This document shows, piece after piece, positions 1 through 5,948 of a stretch of DNA of 11,506 nucleotides. Every line of letters starts with the position of its first letter. Position 1 is the stretch's first letter. Origin of the DNA: Oscillospiraceae bacterium (GTDB taxonomy: Bacteria; Bacillota; Clostridia; Oscillospirales; Oscillospiraceae); the NCBI GenBank assembly GCA_017399325.1, contig JAFQDY010000076.1:1-11506 (forward strand), given 5' to 3'. A program made the translations under genes and the position numbers. The notes under the pieces were generated by a model. That model was not told the origin of the DNA, did not search any database, and saw nothing but the letters and a program-made list of their open reading frames with translations.

Positions 1-2
1 GA

Positions 3-37
3 GCAACAGTCCACCGGACTGTTGCATTTATATTTTT
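3..37 (+). terminator. Rho-independent terminator of a gene upstream of the window
   Basis: A perfect 10-bp stem (GCAACAGTCC at 3-12, GGACTGTTGC at 16-25) with a 3-nt loop is followed by a T-rich run, ATTTATATTTTT. Read on the plus strand this is an intrinsic terminator. The gene it serves must lie before position 1, since nothing in 1-96 codes for protein. The T tract is interrupted by A residues, so strength is uncertain. Confidence 0.7.
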
Positions 38-55
38 CGAGTCCCTTCCTTACAT

Positions 56-96
56 AAAAATTAAAAGGATTATCCCGAATGGGATAATCCTTTTAA
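56..96 (-). terminator. Rho-independent terminator of tRNA-Arg
   Basis: A perfect 16-bp inverted repeat (61-76 with 81-96, tetraloop 77-80) lies directly downstream of the tRNA on the minus strand. Read on that strand the stem ends in CCTTTTAA and runs into TTTTTATG, giving a U-rich tail. The hairpin abuts the encoded CCA end of the tRNA with no spacer. Confidence 0.85.
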
Positions 97-173
97 TGGT
101 ACGCCGAAAGGGACTCGAACCCCCGACCTACTGGTTCGTAGCCAGTCACTCTATCCAACTGAGCTATCGGCGC
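97..173 (-). tRNA. tRNA-Arg (anticodon ACG)
   Basis: The minus strand folds into a full 77-nt cloverleaf including an encoded CCA (97-99). Acceptor arm GCGCCGA pairs with TCGGCGT; D stem is GCTC/GAGT; anticodon stem ACTGG/CCAGT holds the loop CTACGAA with anticodon ACG at 137-139; the T loop is TTCGAGT. ACG reads the CGN arginine box after the first base is deaminated to inosine by TadA, which is not encoded here. Odd points are G-U pairs at 1-72 and at two positions of the T stem (49-65, 50-64). The identity call is firm because both the anticodon and all four arms are visible. Confidence 0.96.
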
Positions 174-200
174 ATACCGCGCTCATACAAGCGCCTGCAT

Positions 201-229
201 ATAATAGCACATTAAATTGGAAATTGCAA
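201..229 (-). promoter_or_regulatory. Promoter of tRNA-Arg
   Basis: On the minus strand, a TTGCAA -35 (224-229) and TATTAT -10 (201-206) are separated by exactly 17 bp, with a TGC extended -10 just upstream of the -10. Transcription would begin near 194, giving a leader of about 20 nt that contains a small GCGCT/AGCGC hairpin (179-194) before the tRNA 5' end at 173. Confidence 0.8.
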
Positions 230-266
230 GTCCTTTTTGAAAAATATCGATATTTTTTTGTTATGG

Positions 267-1769
267 CTATTTTGCGCGCCTGCGCTTAACACCCTTGAGA
301 ACGAAAACAAGCGCCAAAGCCAGCAAAACCACAAGGGCGCCGCCGGAAATCAGCAGAGCATATTGCCTTTTTGTCTTAAGTTCTTGCTCCAACCGCGCCT
401 GTTCCAAACGCTTCGCCTCAAGGTCGGCCTCCAAACGCTCCTGCTCCAGCCGTTCTTGTTCCAAGCGCTCCTGTTCAAGGCGTTCCTGCTCCAACCGCTC
501 CTGCTCAGCATAGGTGACGATGTTTTCCATAAAGTCATTCTTGGCTACATCTTCGCCCACGGTGGTGCGGTACAGACCAAACCTGGTGGGATTATTGGAA
601 TAAATTTGCGATGCCTTTTTAATTTCATTATTATAGCCGTTGAGCCATTGGGTAAAATCCGTCCACTGCTGGGACTTGTGGCAGGGGTAGCCGTATTTCT
701 GGGTCACTTCAAATGGCGTCAAACCGCCCAAGGCCTCCATCGGCGTGTCATAATCCAGCACGATGGGGTTTTCTTTATACAGATGCAAATACAACTTTGG
801 AATGTCCCACACACCGTATTTTTGCGCAGATTCGGGGAACGCGGCGGGGTCTGCCGTCAGTTCCAACGACTTCACAAGCAGATCCGCATAGACCATGTGC
901 ATACCGTGGCCGTATTCGCCGTTTAAGTCGTGGCCGATGGCCACCTGGGGGCGGAATCGCCGCACCTGCTCTACTACGAAGCCCTGTAACTCCTCTCGGG
1001 ATCTGCCGAGTTTTTCGTATTGTTTATATGTGCCTTCCAAATCGTCGATCCTGAAGTCCTCAAAATCACCGAAAACAGGATAGGCGGTCACGCCCACCGC
1101 CCACAGACCGTTGAGCATTTCGTGGGTACGGCCGGTGGTCAGATTGCGGTGGTCGGTCATGTAAACTACCTGAAATGCCACGTTCCGGGCCTTGGCGTAC
1201 AGGGGCATCAGTCCGGCAAAGAATAACTGATCGTCATCGCCGTGGGTGGAAAACAGAACAATATCCGCCTTGCCATCGAGGGGCGCTTGCCAAGTCTGAA
1301 CAAAGTCCGGCGGCGTGCCATCGGAAAGTGCATAAATTTCACTCAGCCGCACAGATCCGTTGTGAAACTCCAAAGTCACCGATTTAGGACACACACCAAA
1401 AAGCGCCTTCAGGTCAATATACTCGTGCAGGAAATTGTATTCTCCGGCCTTTACCGTGACTCCGGTTTCATTATTCTTGATGGTGTACGTACCGTATTCC
1501 AAATCAAATAACAAGTAAAGACCGCCGATGCCACTTGCATTCTCCAGTGTGATCTGCGCCTGCTCAGAGGAAGTGCGATAGGTGTCAATATTGCCATCGG
1601 TCAGAAAGCCTACACCCGAATATCCCTCTGCGGTGACGGTGCAGGTATCCGTAATATTCCGGGCGGTGTTTTCCTCAACCTGTTGCGCCGCAACCTGCCC
1701 GGCTGGCAGCCACGAAAGCAGGAAACACAAACATATAACAAAGACGCCAATGCGCCCAAACTTTGCCAT
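267..1769 (-). CDS. Exported, membrane-anchored PIG-L/LmbE-family deacetylase with helical stalk
   Basis: This 500-residue protein has a signal peptide (1-28, cut near VAA-QQ), a beta-rich N-terminal region (about 35-150) that could be a carbohydrate-binding or discoidin-like module, and a PIG-L-type catalytic domain (about 168-400). PIG-L/LmbE enzymes are zinc N-deacetylases acting on GlcNAc-type or related amides. The usual AHPDDE signature appears here as THGDDD (175-180), and the second metal/catalytic histidine block as GHGMH (287-291, H288 and H291). By analogy with MshB, H176, D179 and H291 would hold zinc and D178 would act as base. Residues 422-446 are five copies of EQERL, followed by a degenerate E/R/L helix, a membrane span (470-491) and a basic tail (KRRRAK), so the enzyme should face outward on a stalk. 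ATG at 1769 is chosen over the upstream in-frame ATG at 1817 because AAGGGGG lies 7 nt before it and the promoter overlaps 1817. The substrate is unknown. Confidence 0.85.
   Translation of the reverse strand: MAKFGRIGVFVICLCFLLSWLPAGQVAAQQVEENTARNITDTCTVTAEGYSGVGFLTDGNIDTYRTSSEQAQITLENASGIGGLYLLFDLEYGTYTIKNNETGVTVKAGEYNFLHEYIDLKALFGVCPKSVTLEFHNGSVRLSEIYALSDGTPPDFVQTWQAPLDGKADIVLFSTHGDDDQLFFAGLMPLYAKARNVAFQVVYMTDHRNLTTGRTHEMLNGLWAVGVTAYPVFGDFEDFRIDDLEGTYKQYEKLGRSREELQGFVVEQVRRFRPQVAIGHDLNGEYGHGMHMVYADLLVKSLELTADPAAFPESAQKYGVWDIPKLYLHLYKENPIVLDYDTPMEALGGLTPFEVTQKYGYPCHKSQQWTDFTQWLNGYNNEIKKASQIYSNNPTRFGLYRTTVGEDVAKNDFMENIVTYAEQERLEQERLEQERLEQERLEQERLEADLEAKRLEQARLEQELKTKRQYALLISGGALVVLLALALVFVLKGVKRRRAK
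432..506 (-). repeat. 15-bp tandem repeat encoding five EQERL units
   Basis: Five 15-bp units in a row (492-506, 477-491, 462-476, 447-461, 432-446) each encode Glu-Gln-Glu-Arg-Leu. No two units have the same DNA sequence; all differences are synonymous. The units form the membrane-proximal stalk of the PIG-L-type deacetylase. The i to i+3/i+4 spacing of Glu and Arg fits a single charged alpha helix or a coiled coil; this structural reading is inference. Confidence 0.95.
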
Positions 1770-1798
1770 AAAGATGCCCCCTTCATAAGGATACTTGT

Positions 1799-1827
1799 AT
1801 TGTAGCAAACCAGACAAAATTTGTCAA
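1799..1827 (-). promoter_or_regulatory. Promoter of the PIG-L-type deacetylase gene
   Basis: On the minus strand a consensus TTGACA -35 (1822-1827) and TACAAT -10 (1799-1804) are 17 bp apart. A dyad, GACAAA-A-TTTGTC (1813-1825), overlaps the -35 box and could be an operator. The -35 box lies 12 bp from the -35 of the divergent mutY promoter. Confidence 0.85.
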
Positions 1828-1839
1828 AAGCCTTTCCGG

Positions 1840-1869
1840 TTGACAGAAAAAGCGGTGCTGGTGTAAAAT
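1840..1869 (+). promoter_or_regulatory. Promoter of mutY
   Basis: A TTGACA -35 (1840-1845) and TAAAAT -10 (1864-1869) are separated by 18 bp. Transcription would start near 1876, leaving a leader of only about 17 nt that is mostly the ribosome-binding site. Confidence 0.75.
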
Positions 1870-1892
1870 AGGCACGAAAGGGGGGAGTGCCT

Positions 1893-2954
1893 ATGGAGGA
1901 ATTGCAAAAGCTGCCCGGCGCGTTGTTGCCGTGGTATGAACTGCATAAACGGGATCTGCCCTGGCGCAAGGACAAAGACCCCTATCATATCTGGGTGTCG
2001 GAAATTATGCTCCAGCAGACCCGGGTGGAAGCGGTGAAAAACTACTACACCCGCTTTTTGGACGCGCTGCCCACGGTTTCGGCCCTTGCCCAATGCGACG
2101 AAGAACTGCTCCACAAACTTTGGGAGGGGTTAGGCTACTATACCCGCGCCCGCAATTTAAAAAAATCCGCCAAAGAGATTATGGACCAATACGGCGGCGT
2201 ATTTCCCAAAACCTACGAACAAATACTGGCCCTTCCCGGAATCGGCCCATACACCGCCGGCGCCATCTGCTCCATAGCCTTTGACCTGCCCACTCCCGCA
2301 GTGGACGGCAATGTGCTTCGGGTAATCTCCCGCGTTACCAATGACCCAACGCCCATCGACCTGCCTGCCTATAAAAAATCGGTTACCGACCGATTGGCAG
2401 AAGTTTATCCCGCAAGGGCAGGGGACTTTACCCAGGCGCTGATGGAACTGGGCGCGACGGTCTGCGGCCCGAACCGCCGTCCCGATTGTGAGAATTGCCC
2501 CTGTAAGGACTTTTGTGAAGGCTATTTGCAAAATACCGCCGAAAATCTACCTGTAAAACTACCCAAACGGGAGCGCAAACGGGAAGAAAAAACGGTATTC
2601 ATTCTCTCTTGCGACGGTCGCTACGCATTGGAAAAACGCCCCGATGAGGGATTACTGGCCGGTCTGTGGCAGTTTCCCAATGTGCGGGAAAAACTGAGCA
2701 CGCAGGCGATAATTGACCAAGTGGAGCGAAACGGACTGAAAATAAAAGAAATCCATATGCAAGTGGAGAGAAAACACATATTTACCCATATAGAATGGGA
2801 TATGCGTGGAGTTTATGCGGAAGTCACAGATTGTGCAGGAAAATTCCTGTGGCTGACCCCGGAGCAAATTGAAACCAGGGCAGCCCTTCCCACAGCATTC
2901 CGAATTTTCTGGGACCAGGTGAAAAACAGGGAAACCCTTGAAATTTCGGAATAA
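1893..2954 (+). CDS. mutY: A/G-specific adenine glycosylase MutY
   Basis: MutY removes adenine mispaired with 8-oxoguanine in DNA, protecting against G-to-T mutation. The 353-residue product has the normal family length and domain order: a helix-hairpin-helix glycosylase domain (1-210) with LPGIGPYTAGA at 114-124, catalytic E37 (in SEIMLQQT) and D138 (in VDGN), an iron-sulfur cluster loop with C191, C199, C202 and C208, then a NUDIX-like domain (about 233-350) that recognises 8-oxoG, marked by LLAGLWQFPN and HIFTHIEWDM. The first cluster spacing is C-X7-C rather than the C-X6-C of Escherichia coli. ATG at 1893 is preferred over in-frame GTG at 1887, because the GGGGGGAG ribosome site ends at 1886 and would leave no space before the GTG. 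It is a single-gene unit with its own promoter; no clear terminator separates it from the next promoter. Confidence 0.96.
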   Translation: MEELQKLPGALLPWYELHKRDLPWRKDKDPYHIWVSEIMLQQTRVEAVKNYYTRFLDALPTVSALAQCDEELLHKLWEGLGYYTRARNLKKSAKEIMDQYGGVFPKTYEQILALPGIGPYTAGAICSIAFDLPTPAVDGNVLRVISRVTNDPTPIDLPAYKKSVTDRLAEVYPARAGDFTQALMELGATVCGPNRRPDCENCPCKDFCEGYLQNTAENLPVKLPKRERKREEKTVFILSCDGRYALEKRPDEGLLAGLWQFPNVREKLSTQAIIDQVERNGLKIKEIHMQVERKHIFTHIEWDMRGVYAEVTDCAGKFLWLTPEQIETRAALPTAFRIFWDQVKNRETLEISE

Positions 2955-2979
2955 ATCCGCAAAAAATCAAAAATAGTAT

Positions 2980-3008
2980 TTGACAAATGGGATATTTAAC
3001 TATATAAT
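2980..3008 (+). promoter_or_regulatory. Promoter of yceD-rpmF
   Basis: A perfect TTGACA -35 (2980-2985) and perfect TATAAT -10 (3003-3008) are separated by 17 bp. This is the strongest-looking promoter in the window, fitting constant high expression of a ribosomal protein. Confidence 0.92.
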
Positions 3009-3039
3009 ATCTAAGCACGACTGCTAGGAGGGGGATACT

Positions 3040-3543
3040 ATGCGACTGGAACTGACATCCATTATGGACTGTCCCGGCCAAAGCATTTCCTTTTCTGACA
3101 GCGTGGATCTGCGTGATCTTGTGTACGGCACAAGCAAACCGGTAAGCGAGCCGGTGCGGATAAGCGGAACTGTGCGGAATACCGCAGGGGTTCTTGTGAT
3201 GAAAGGTATGATCAATACCACCATCCACGGAACTTGCGACCGCTGCGCAGCCGACTTTACCCGCGATGTGGCGATCCCCGTCGAGGTGGTGCTGGTAAAC
3301 GAATTGGCCGACGAAGAAAACGAAGATGAATGGGTATTCCCACTGGAGGCAAACACTGCCGATTTAGATGACATTGTTCGGACGGTATTCGTGCTGAATA
3401 TGGATTCCAAATTGCTTTGTAAGGATGATTGCGCAGGATTGTGCTGCAAATGTGGCAAGAACCTGAACGAAGGTCCCTGCGCTTGCCAGAAGGAAATCGA
3501 TCCCAGGTTTGCTGCTTTAAAGCAGCTTCTCAATAAGGAATAA
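3040..3543 (+). CDS. yceD: YceD/DUF177 family protein
   Basis: This 167-residue cytosolic protein belongs to the YceD (DUF177) family, which is almost always encoded beside ribosomal protein L32, as here. Its exact role is not settled; in bacteria and plastids the family is linked to 23S rRNA processing or accumulation. Visible hallmarks are CDRC at 66-69, an acidic middle (87-97), and a C-terminal cysteine block with C127, C131, C135, C136, C138, C147 and C149 around the conserved GLC and CGKNLNEGPC motifs. The cysteine pattern suggests metal (zinc) binding, which is inference. The start ATG has AGGAGG 8 nt upstream (3026-3031). It is the first gene of a two-gene operon with rpmF, 45 nt apart. 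Confidence 0.93.
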   Translation: MRLELTSIMDCPGQSISFSDSVDLRDLVYGTSKPVSEPVRISGTVRNTAGVLVMKGMINTTIHGTCDRCAADFTRDVAIPVEVVLVNELADEENEDEWVFPLEANTADLDDIVRTVFVLNMDSKLLCKDDCAGLCCKCGKNLNEGPCACQKEIDPRFAALKQLLNKE

Positions 3544-3588
3544 AAAAGAATGCTGTAAAAAGCAGAATTACCCAAGGAGGTGTCATCC

Positions 3589-3774
3589 ATGGCTGTCCCT
3601 AAGTGTAAAGTGTCCAGCGCCCGTCGCGATAAGCGTCGCGGTTCCAACTGGAAATTGTCCGCACCCAGCGTGGCAACTTGCCCCAAGTGCGGTGAGCCCG
3701 TTATGCCTCATAGAGCTTGCAAGGCTTGCGGTACCTACAATGGCCGTCAGGTCCTGGCCGCCAAGGCTGACTAA
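3589..3774 (+). CDS. rpmF: 50S ribosomal protein L32
   Basis: L32 is a small zinc-ribbon protein of the large ribosomal subunit. The 61-residue product opens with the family hallmark MAVPKCKVSSARRDKRRG and carries all four zinc ligands (C31, C34, C44, C47), so it is the zinc-binding (C+) form rather than a cysteine-less, zinc-starvation paralog. The ATG at 3589 follows AAGGAGG (3574-3580) by 8 nt; the in-frame GTG at 3580 overlaps that site and is rejected. It lies last in the yceD-rpmF operon, just before a terminator. Confidence 0.98.
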   Translation: MAVPKCKVSSARRDKRRGSNWKLSAPSVATCPKCGEPVMPHRACKACGTYNGRQVLAAKAD

Positions 3775-3795
3775 GGCTGGAAAAAAGCGTAAGCT

Positions 3796-3825
3796 AAGAG
3801 GAAGGCGTGTTGCCTTCCTCTTTTT
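3796..3825 (+). terminator. Rho-independent terminator after rpmF
   Basis: GAGGAAGGC (3798-3806) pairs perfectly with GCCTTCCTC (3812-3820) around a 5-nt loop, extended by two A-T pairs, and a run of five T follows (3821-3825). It closes the yceD-rpmF unit 22 nt after the rpmF stop. Confidence 0.92.
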
Positions 3826-3873
3826 CCATTTATGAAGTGTTTGTAAAAGATGTGTGAATCGGGAGATTTCCCG

Positions 3874-3902
3874 TTGATTTGTTGATACATTCGTGTCATA
3901 AT
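3874..3902 (+). promoter_or_regulatory. Promoter of der-plsY
   Basis: TTGATT -35 (3874-3879) and CATAAT -10 (3897-3902) are 17 bp apart, with a TGT extended -10 (3894-3896). An inverted repeat CGGGA-GATT-TCCCG (3860-3873) abuts the -35 on its upstream side. The start near 3909 excludes the upstream ATG at 3901 as the der initiator. Confidence 0.75.
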
Positions 3903-3930
3903 GAAAAGTAAGAGAGAGGAGAGATGCGAA

Positions 3931-5262
3931 ATGGCAAAACCTCTGGTAGCAATTGTCGGACGGCCCAATGTGGGCAAGTCTATGCTCTTTAATAAACTCA
4001 CAGGCCGCAGAACTTCCATCGTAGAGGACACCCCCGGCGTGACCCGGGACCGGATCTACGGCGATTGCGAGTGGTGCGGCAGAAATTTTTCCTTGGTGGA
4101 TACCGGCGGTATTGAGCCCGACACCGAGAATGATATGCTTAAATTTATGCGCCGTCAGGCAGAGATCGGCATTGAACTGGCCGATTGCATTCTGATGGTG
4201 GTGGATGTAAAGTCCGGCGTTACCGCTGCTGACCAGGATGTGGCGACTATGCTTCGCAAATCCCGCAAGCCGGTAGCCCTTGTGGTGAATAAGTGCGATT
4301 CCATCGGCCCTGTAAACCCCGATGTTTACGAGTTTTACGGTCTGGGCATCGGCGATCTGTTTGAGGTCTCCGCGATCCACGGTCACGGCACCGGCGATCT
4401 GCTGGACTGGTGCTTGGAGCAGTTTCCTGAGGAAGTGGAAGAGGAAGAGGAGAGCGACATCATTAATGTGGCCATCGTTGGCAAGCCCAATGTTGGCAAG
4501 AGCAGCCTTCTTAACTGCATCTTGGGCGAGGAACGGGTGATCGTTTCCAACATTGCCGGTACCACCCGGGATGCCATCGATTCGGAATTTGAGAACGAAA
4601 CCGGTAAATACTGCTTTATCGACACGGCGGGTATGCGCCGCAAGAGCAAAGTAGACGACATTATCGAAAAATACTCCAATATGCGCACTGTTGCGGCCAT
4701 TGAACGGGCAGATGTGTGCCTGATCCTCATTGACGCCAACGACGGCGTTACCGAACAGGACACCAAGATCGCCGGCCTTGTCCACGAAGCGGGCAAAGCG
4801 GCTATCATCGTGGTGAACAAGTGGGACGCGGTGGCGGACAAAGAAACCAACACCATGCGGGACAAGGAACTGGCGGTCAAAGACGGCTTGAGTTATATGA
4901 CCTACGCCCCAATTGTGTTCCTGTCGGCCCTCACCGGCGCCCGTGTGGATAAACTGTTCCAGGTGATCCAGGATGTCCATAAGCAGAACATCAGCCGTAT
5001 CACCACCGGTGCGTTGAACTCCGTTCTGGCAGAAGCTACCGCCCGTGTGCAGCCGCCTACGGATAAGGGCCGCCGTCTGAAGATCTATTATATGACCCAG
5101 GCGGGTACGAAACCGCCTCATTTTGTCATTTTCTGCAACGACGCAAGGCTGTTCCATTTCTCTTATCAGAGATATCTGGAGAACCAGATCCGGGAAGTCT
5201 TCGGCTTGCAGGGTACGCCTGTTAAAATTACCATTCGCCAGAAAGGCGATAAGGAGGAGTAA
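3931..5262 (+). CDS. der: Ribosome-assembly GTPase Der (EngA)
   Basis: Der is an essential double GTPase that acts in maturation of the 50S ribosomal subunit. The 443-residue product has the full architecture: GTPase domain 1 with G1 GRPNVGKS (10-17), DTPGVTRD (33-40), DTGG (57-60) and NKCD (120-123); an acidic linker (168-175); GTPase domain 2 with GKPNVGKS (184-191), TTRDA (211-215), DTAGMRRKSK (231-240) and NKWD (296-299); and a C-terminal KH-like domain (about 350-440) that binds rRNA. In domain 1 the residue after the P-loop serine is Met instead of the usual Thr. ATG at 3931 is preceded by AGGAGA at 8 nt. It is followed 2 nt later by plsY, so the two are translated from one message. Confidence 0.97.
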   Translation: MAKPLVAIVGRPNVGKSMLFNKLTGRRTSIVEDTPGVTRDRIYGDCEWCGRNFSLVDTGGIEPDTENDMLKFMRRQAEIGIELADCILMVVDVKSGVTAADQDVATMLRKSRKPVALVVNKCDSIGPVNPDVYEFYGLGIGDLFEVSAIHGHGTGDLLDWCLEQFPEEVEEEEESDIINVAIVGKPNVGKSSLLNCILGEERVIVSNIAGTTRDAIDSEFENETGKYCFIDTAGMRRKSKVDDIIEKYSNMRTVAAIERADVCLILIDANDGVTEQDTKIAGLVHEAGKAAIIVVNKWDAVADKETNTMRDKELAVKDGLSYMTYAPIVFLSALTGARVDKLFQVIQDVHKQNISRITTGALNSVLAEATARVQPPTDKGRRLKIYYMTQAGTKPPHFVIFCNDARLFHFSYQRYLENQIREVFGLQGTPVKITIRQKGDKEE

Positions 5263-5264
5263 TT

Positions 5265-5888
5265 ATGTGGCTGTCTGTGCTGACAACTGTATTTGCCGGC
5301 TATATGCTGGGAAACTTGAACGGCGCAGTGAGTATGTCCAATCTGCTGGGCAAAGATGTACGCAGTCAGGGCAGCGGAAATGCCGGTCTGACCAACTTTC
5401 TGCGTATGTACGGCCCGGGAAATGCCGTGTTGGTACTTTTGATCGACGCGCTGAAGGCCGTGGTTGCCTGCTTGCTGGGCAAACTTCTGCTTGCGCCCTA
5501 CGGTTATGCCCAGGAGGGCCTGATGACCGGCGCATTGGCGGTGAGCCTGGGTCACGATTTTCCCGCATTGCTGGGATTCCGTGGTGGCAAAGGCGTTTTG
5601 TGCGGCGTAACGGTTGCACTGATGGCGGATTGGCGTTGCGGCTTGGTGGCATTGGCAGTGTTTGCACTCTGCCTGTGGCTGACCCACTACGTATCGTTAA
5701 GTTCCATTTTGGGCGCTTCTGCCTTTGCAGTGTCATTTGCGTGCCTGCATTGGGGAAAGACCTATGTGGTCGCCGTGGGCATTTTCCTGGTCGCGCTGAT
5801 CATCTTTATGCACAGAAGCAATATTTCCCGTCTGCTGAAAGGTACAGAGAAGAAAGCCACTTTCAGCAAATTCCGCAGGAATAAATAA
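5265..5888 (+). CDS. plsY: Acyl-phosphate:glycerol-3-phosphate acyltransferase PlsY
   Basis: PlsY moves a fatty acyl group from acyl-phosphate to the 1-position of glycerol-3-phosphate, giving lysophosphatidic acid, the first step of membrane phospholipid synthesis. It is an integral membrane protein; this 207-residue product is of normal length, with several hydrophobic spans. The three family motifs are present: GSGNAGLTN (36-44), GHDFPALLGFRGGKG (96-110) and HRSNISRLLKGTEKK (183-197). The start ATG lies 2 nt after the der stop and uses AAGGAGGAG inside the end of der. Der-PlsY adjacency is common in Clostridia, where gpsA often follows; here gpsA is absent and an ABC exporter follows instead. 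Confidence 0.97.
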   Translation: MWLSVLTTVFAGYMLGNLNGAVSMSNLLGKDVRSQGSGNAGLTNFLRMYGPGNAVLVLLIDALKAVVACLLGKLLLAPYGYAQEGLMTGALAVSLGHDFPALLGFRGGKGVLCGVTVALMADWRCGLVALAVFALCLWLTHYVSLSSILGASAFAVSFACLHWGKTYVVAVGIFLVALIIFMHRSNISRLLKGTEKKATFSKFRRNK

Positions 5889-5897
5889 CGCATTTTC

Positions 5898-5922
5898 AGG
5901 CGCAGGACCTTCTGCGCCTTTT
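5898..5922 (+). terminator. Terminator-like hairpin between plsY and the ABC transporter gene
   Basis: AGGCGCAG (5898-5905) pairs perfectly with CTGCGCCT (5912-5919) around a 6-nt loop and ends in four T. The T run is short and followed by CC, so termination may be partial. Only 26 nt separate it from the next start codon, and no promoter is visible between them. Confidence 0.65.
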
Positions 5923-5948
5923 CCTCTATGAAAGGTAGGGATCACAGT

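Noticed and set aside
240..257. AT-only palindrome AAAAATATCGATATTTTT after the PIG-L-type gene, considered as its terminator
   Set aside because: The stem would be seven A-T pairs with a TCGA loop, too weak to call; the gene may end by this or by running on toward the tRNA promoter.
432..506. Regular 15-bp repeats considered as a CRISPR-like or intergenic array
   Set aside because: No spacers, fully in frame within a coding region, and units vary only at synonymous positions.
237..926. Open frame of 229 codons on the plus strand opposite the PIG-L-type gene
   Set aside because: Leu/Phe/Gln-rich shadow of the EQERL stalk and catalytic domain on the other strand; no ribosome site and no recognisable domain.
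1887..1892. Upstream GTG start for mutY adding two residues
   Set aside because: The ribosome site runs to 1886, leaving no spacing, whereas ATG at 1893 is placed about 6-8 nt downstream.
3511..3526. Perfect 16-bp palindrome GCTGCTTTAAAGCAGC near the end of yceD
   Set aside because: It lies inside the coding sequence, encodes conserved-looking residues (AALKQL), has no loop and no T run; probably coincidence of codon use.
3583..5157. Open frame of 524 codons on the minus strand opposite der
   Set aside because: It lies antisense to rpmF and der, both certain genes, and its protein shows only mirrored composition with no domain, promoter or ribosome site.
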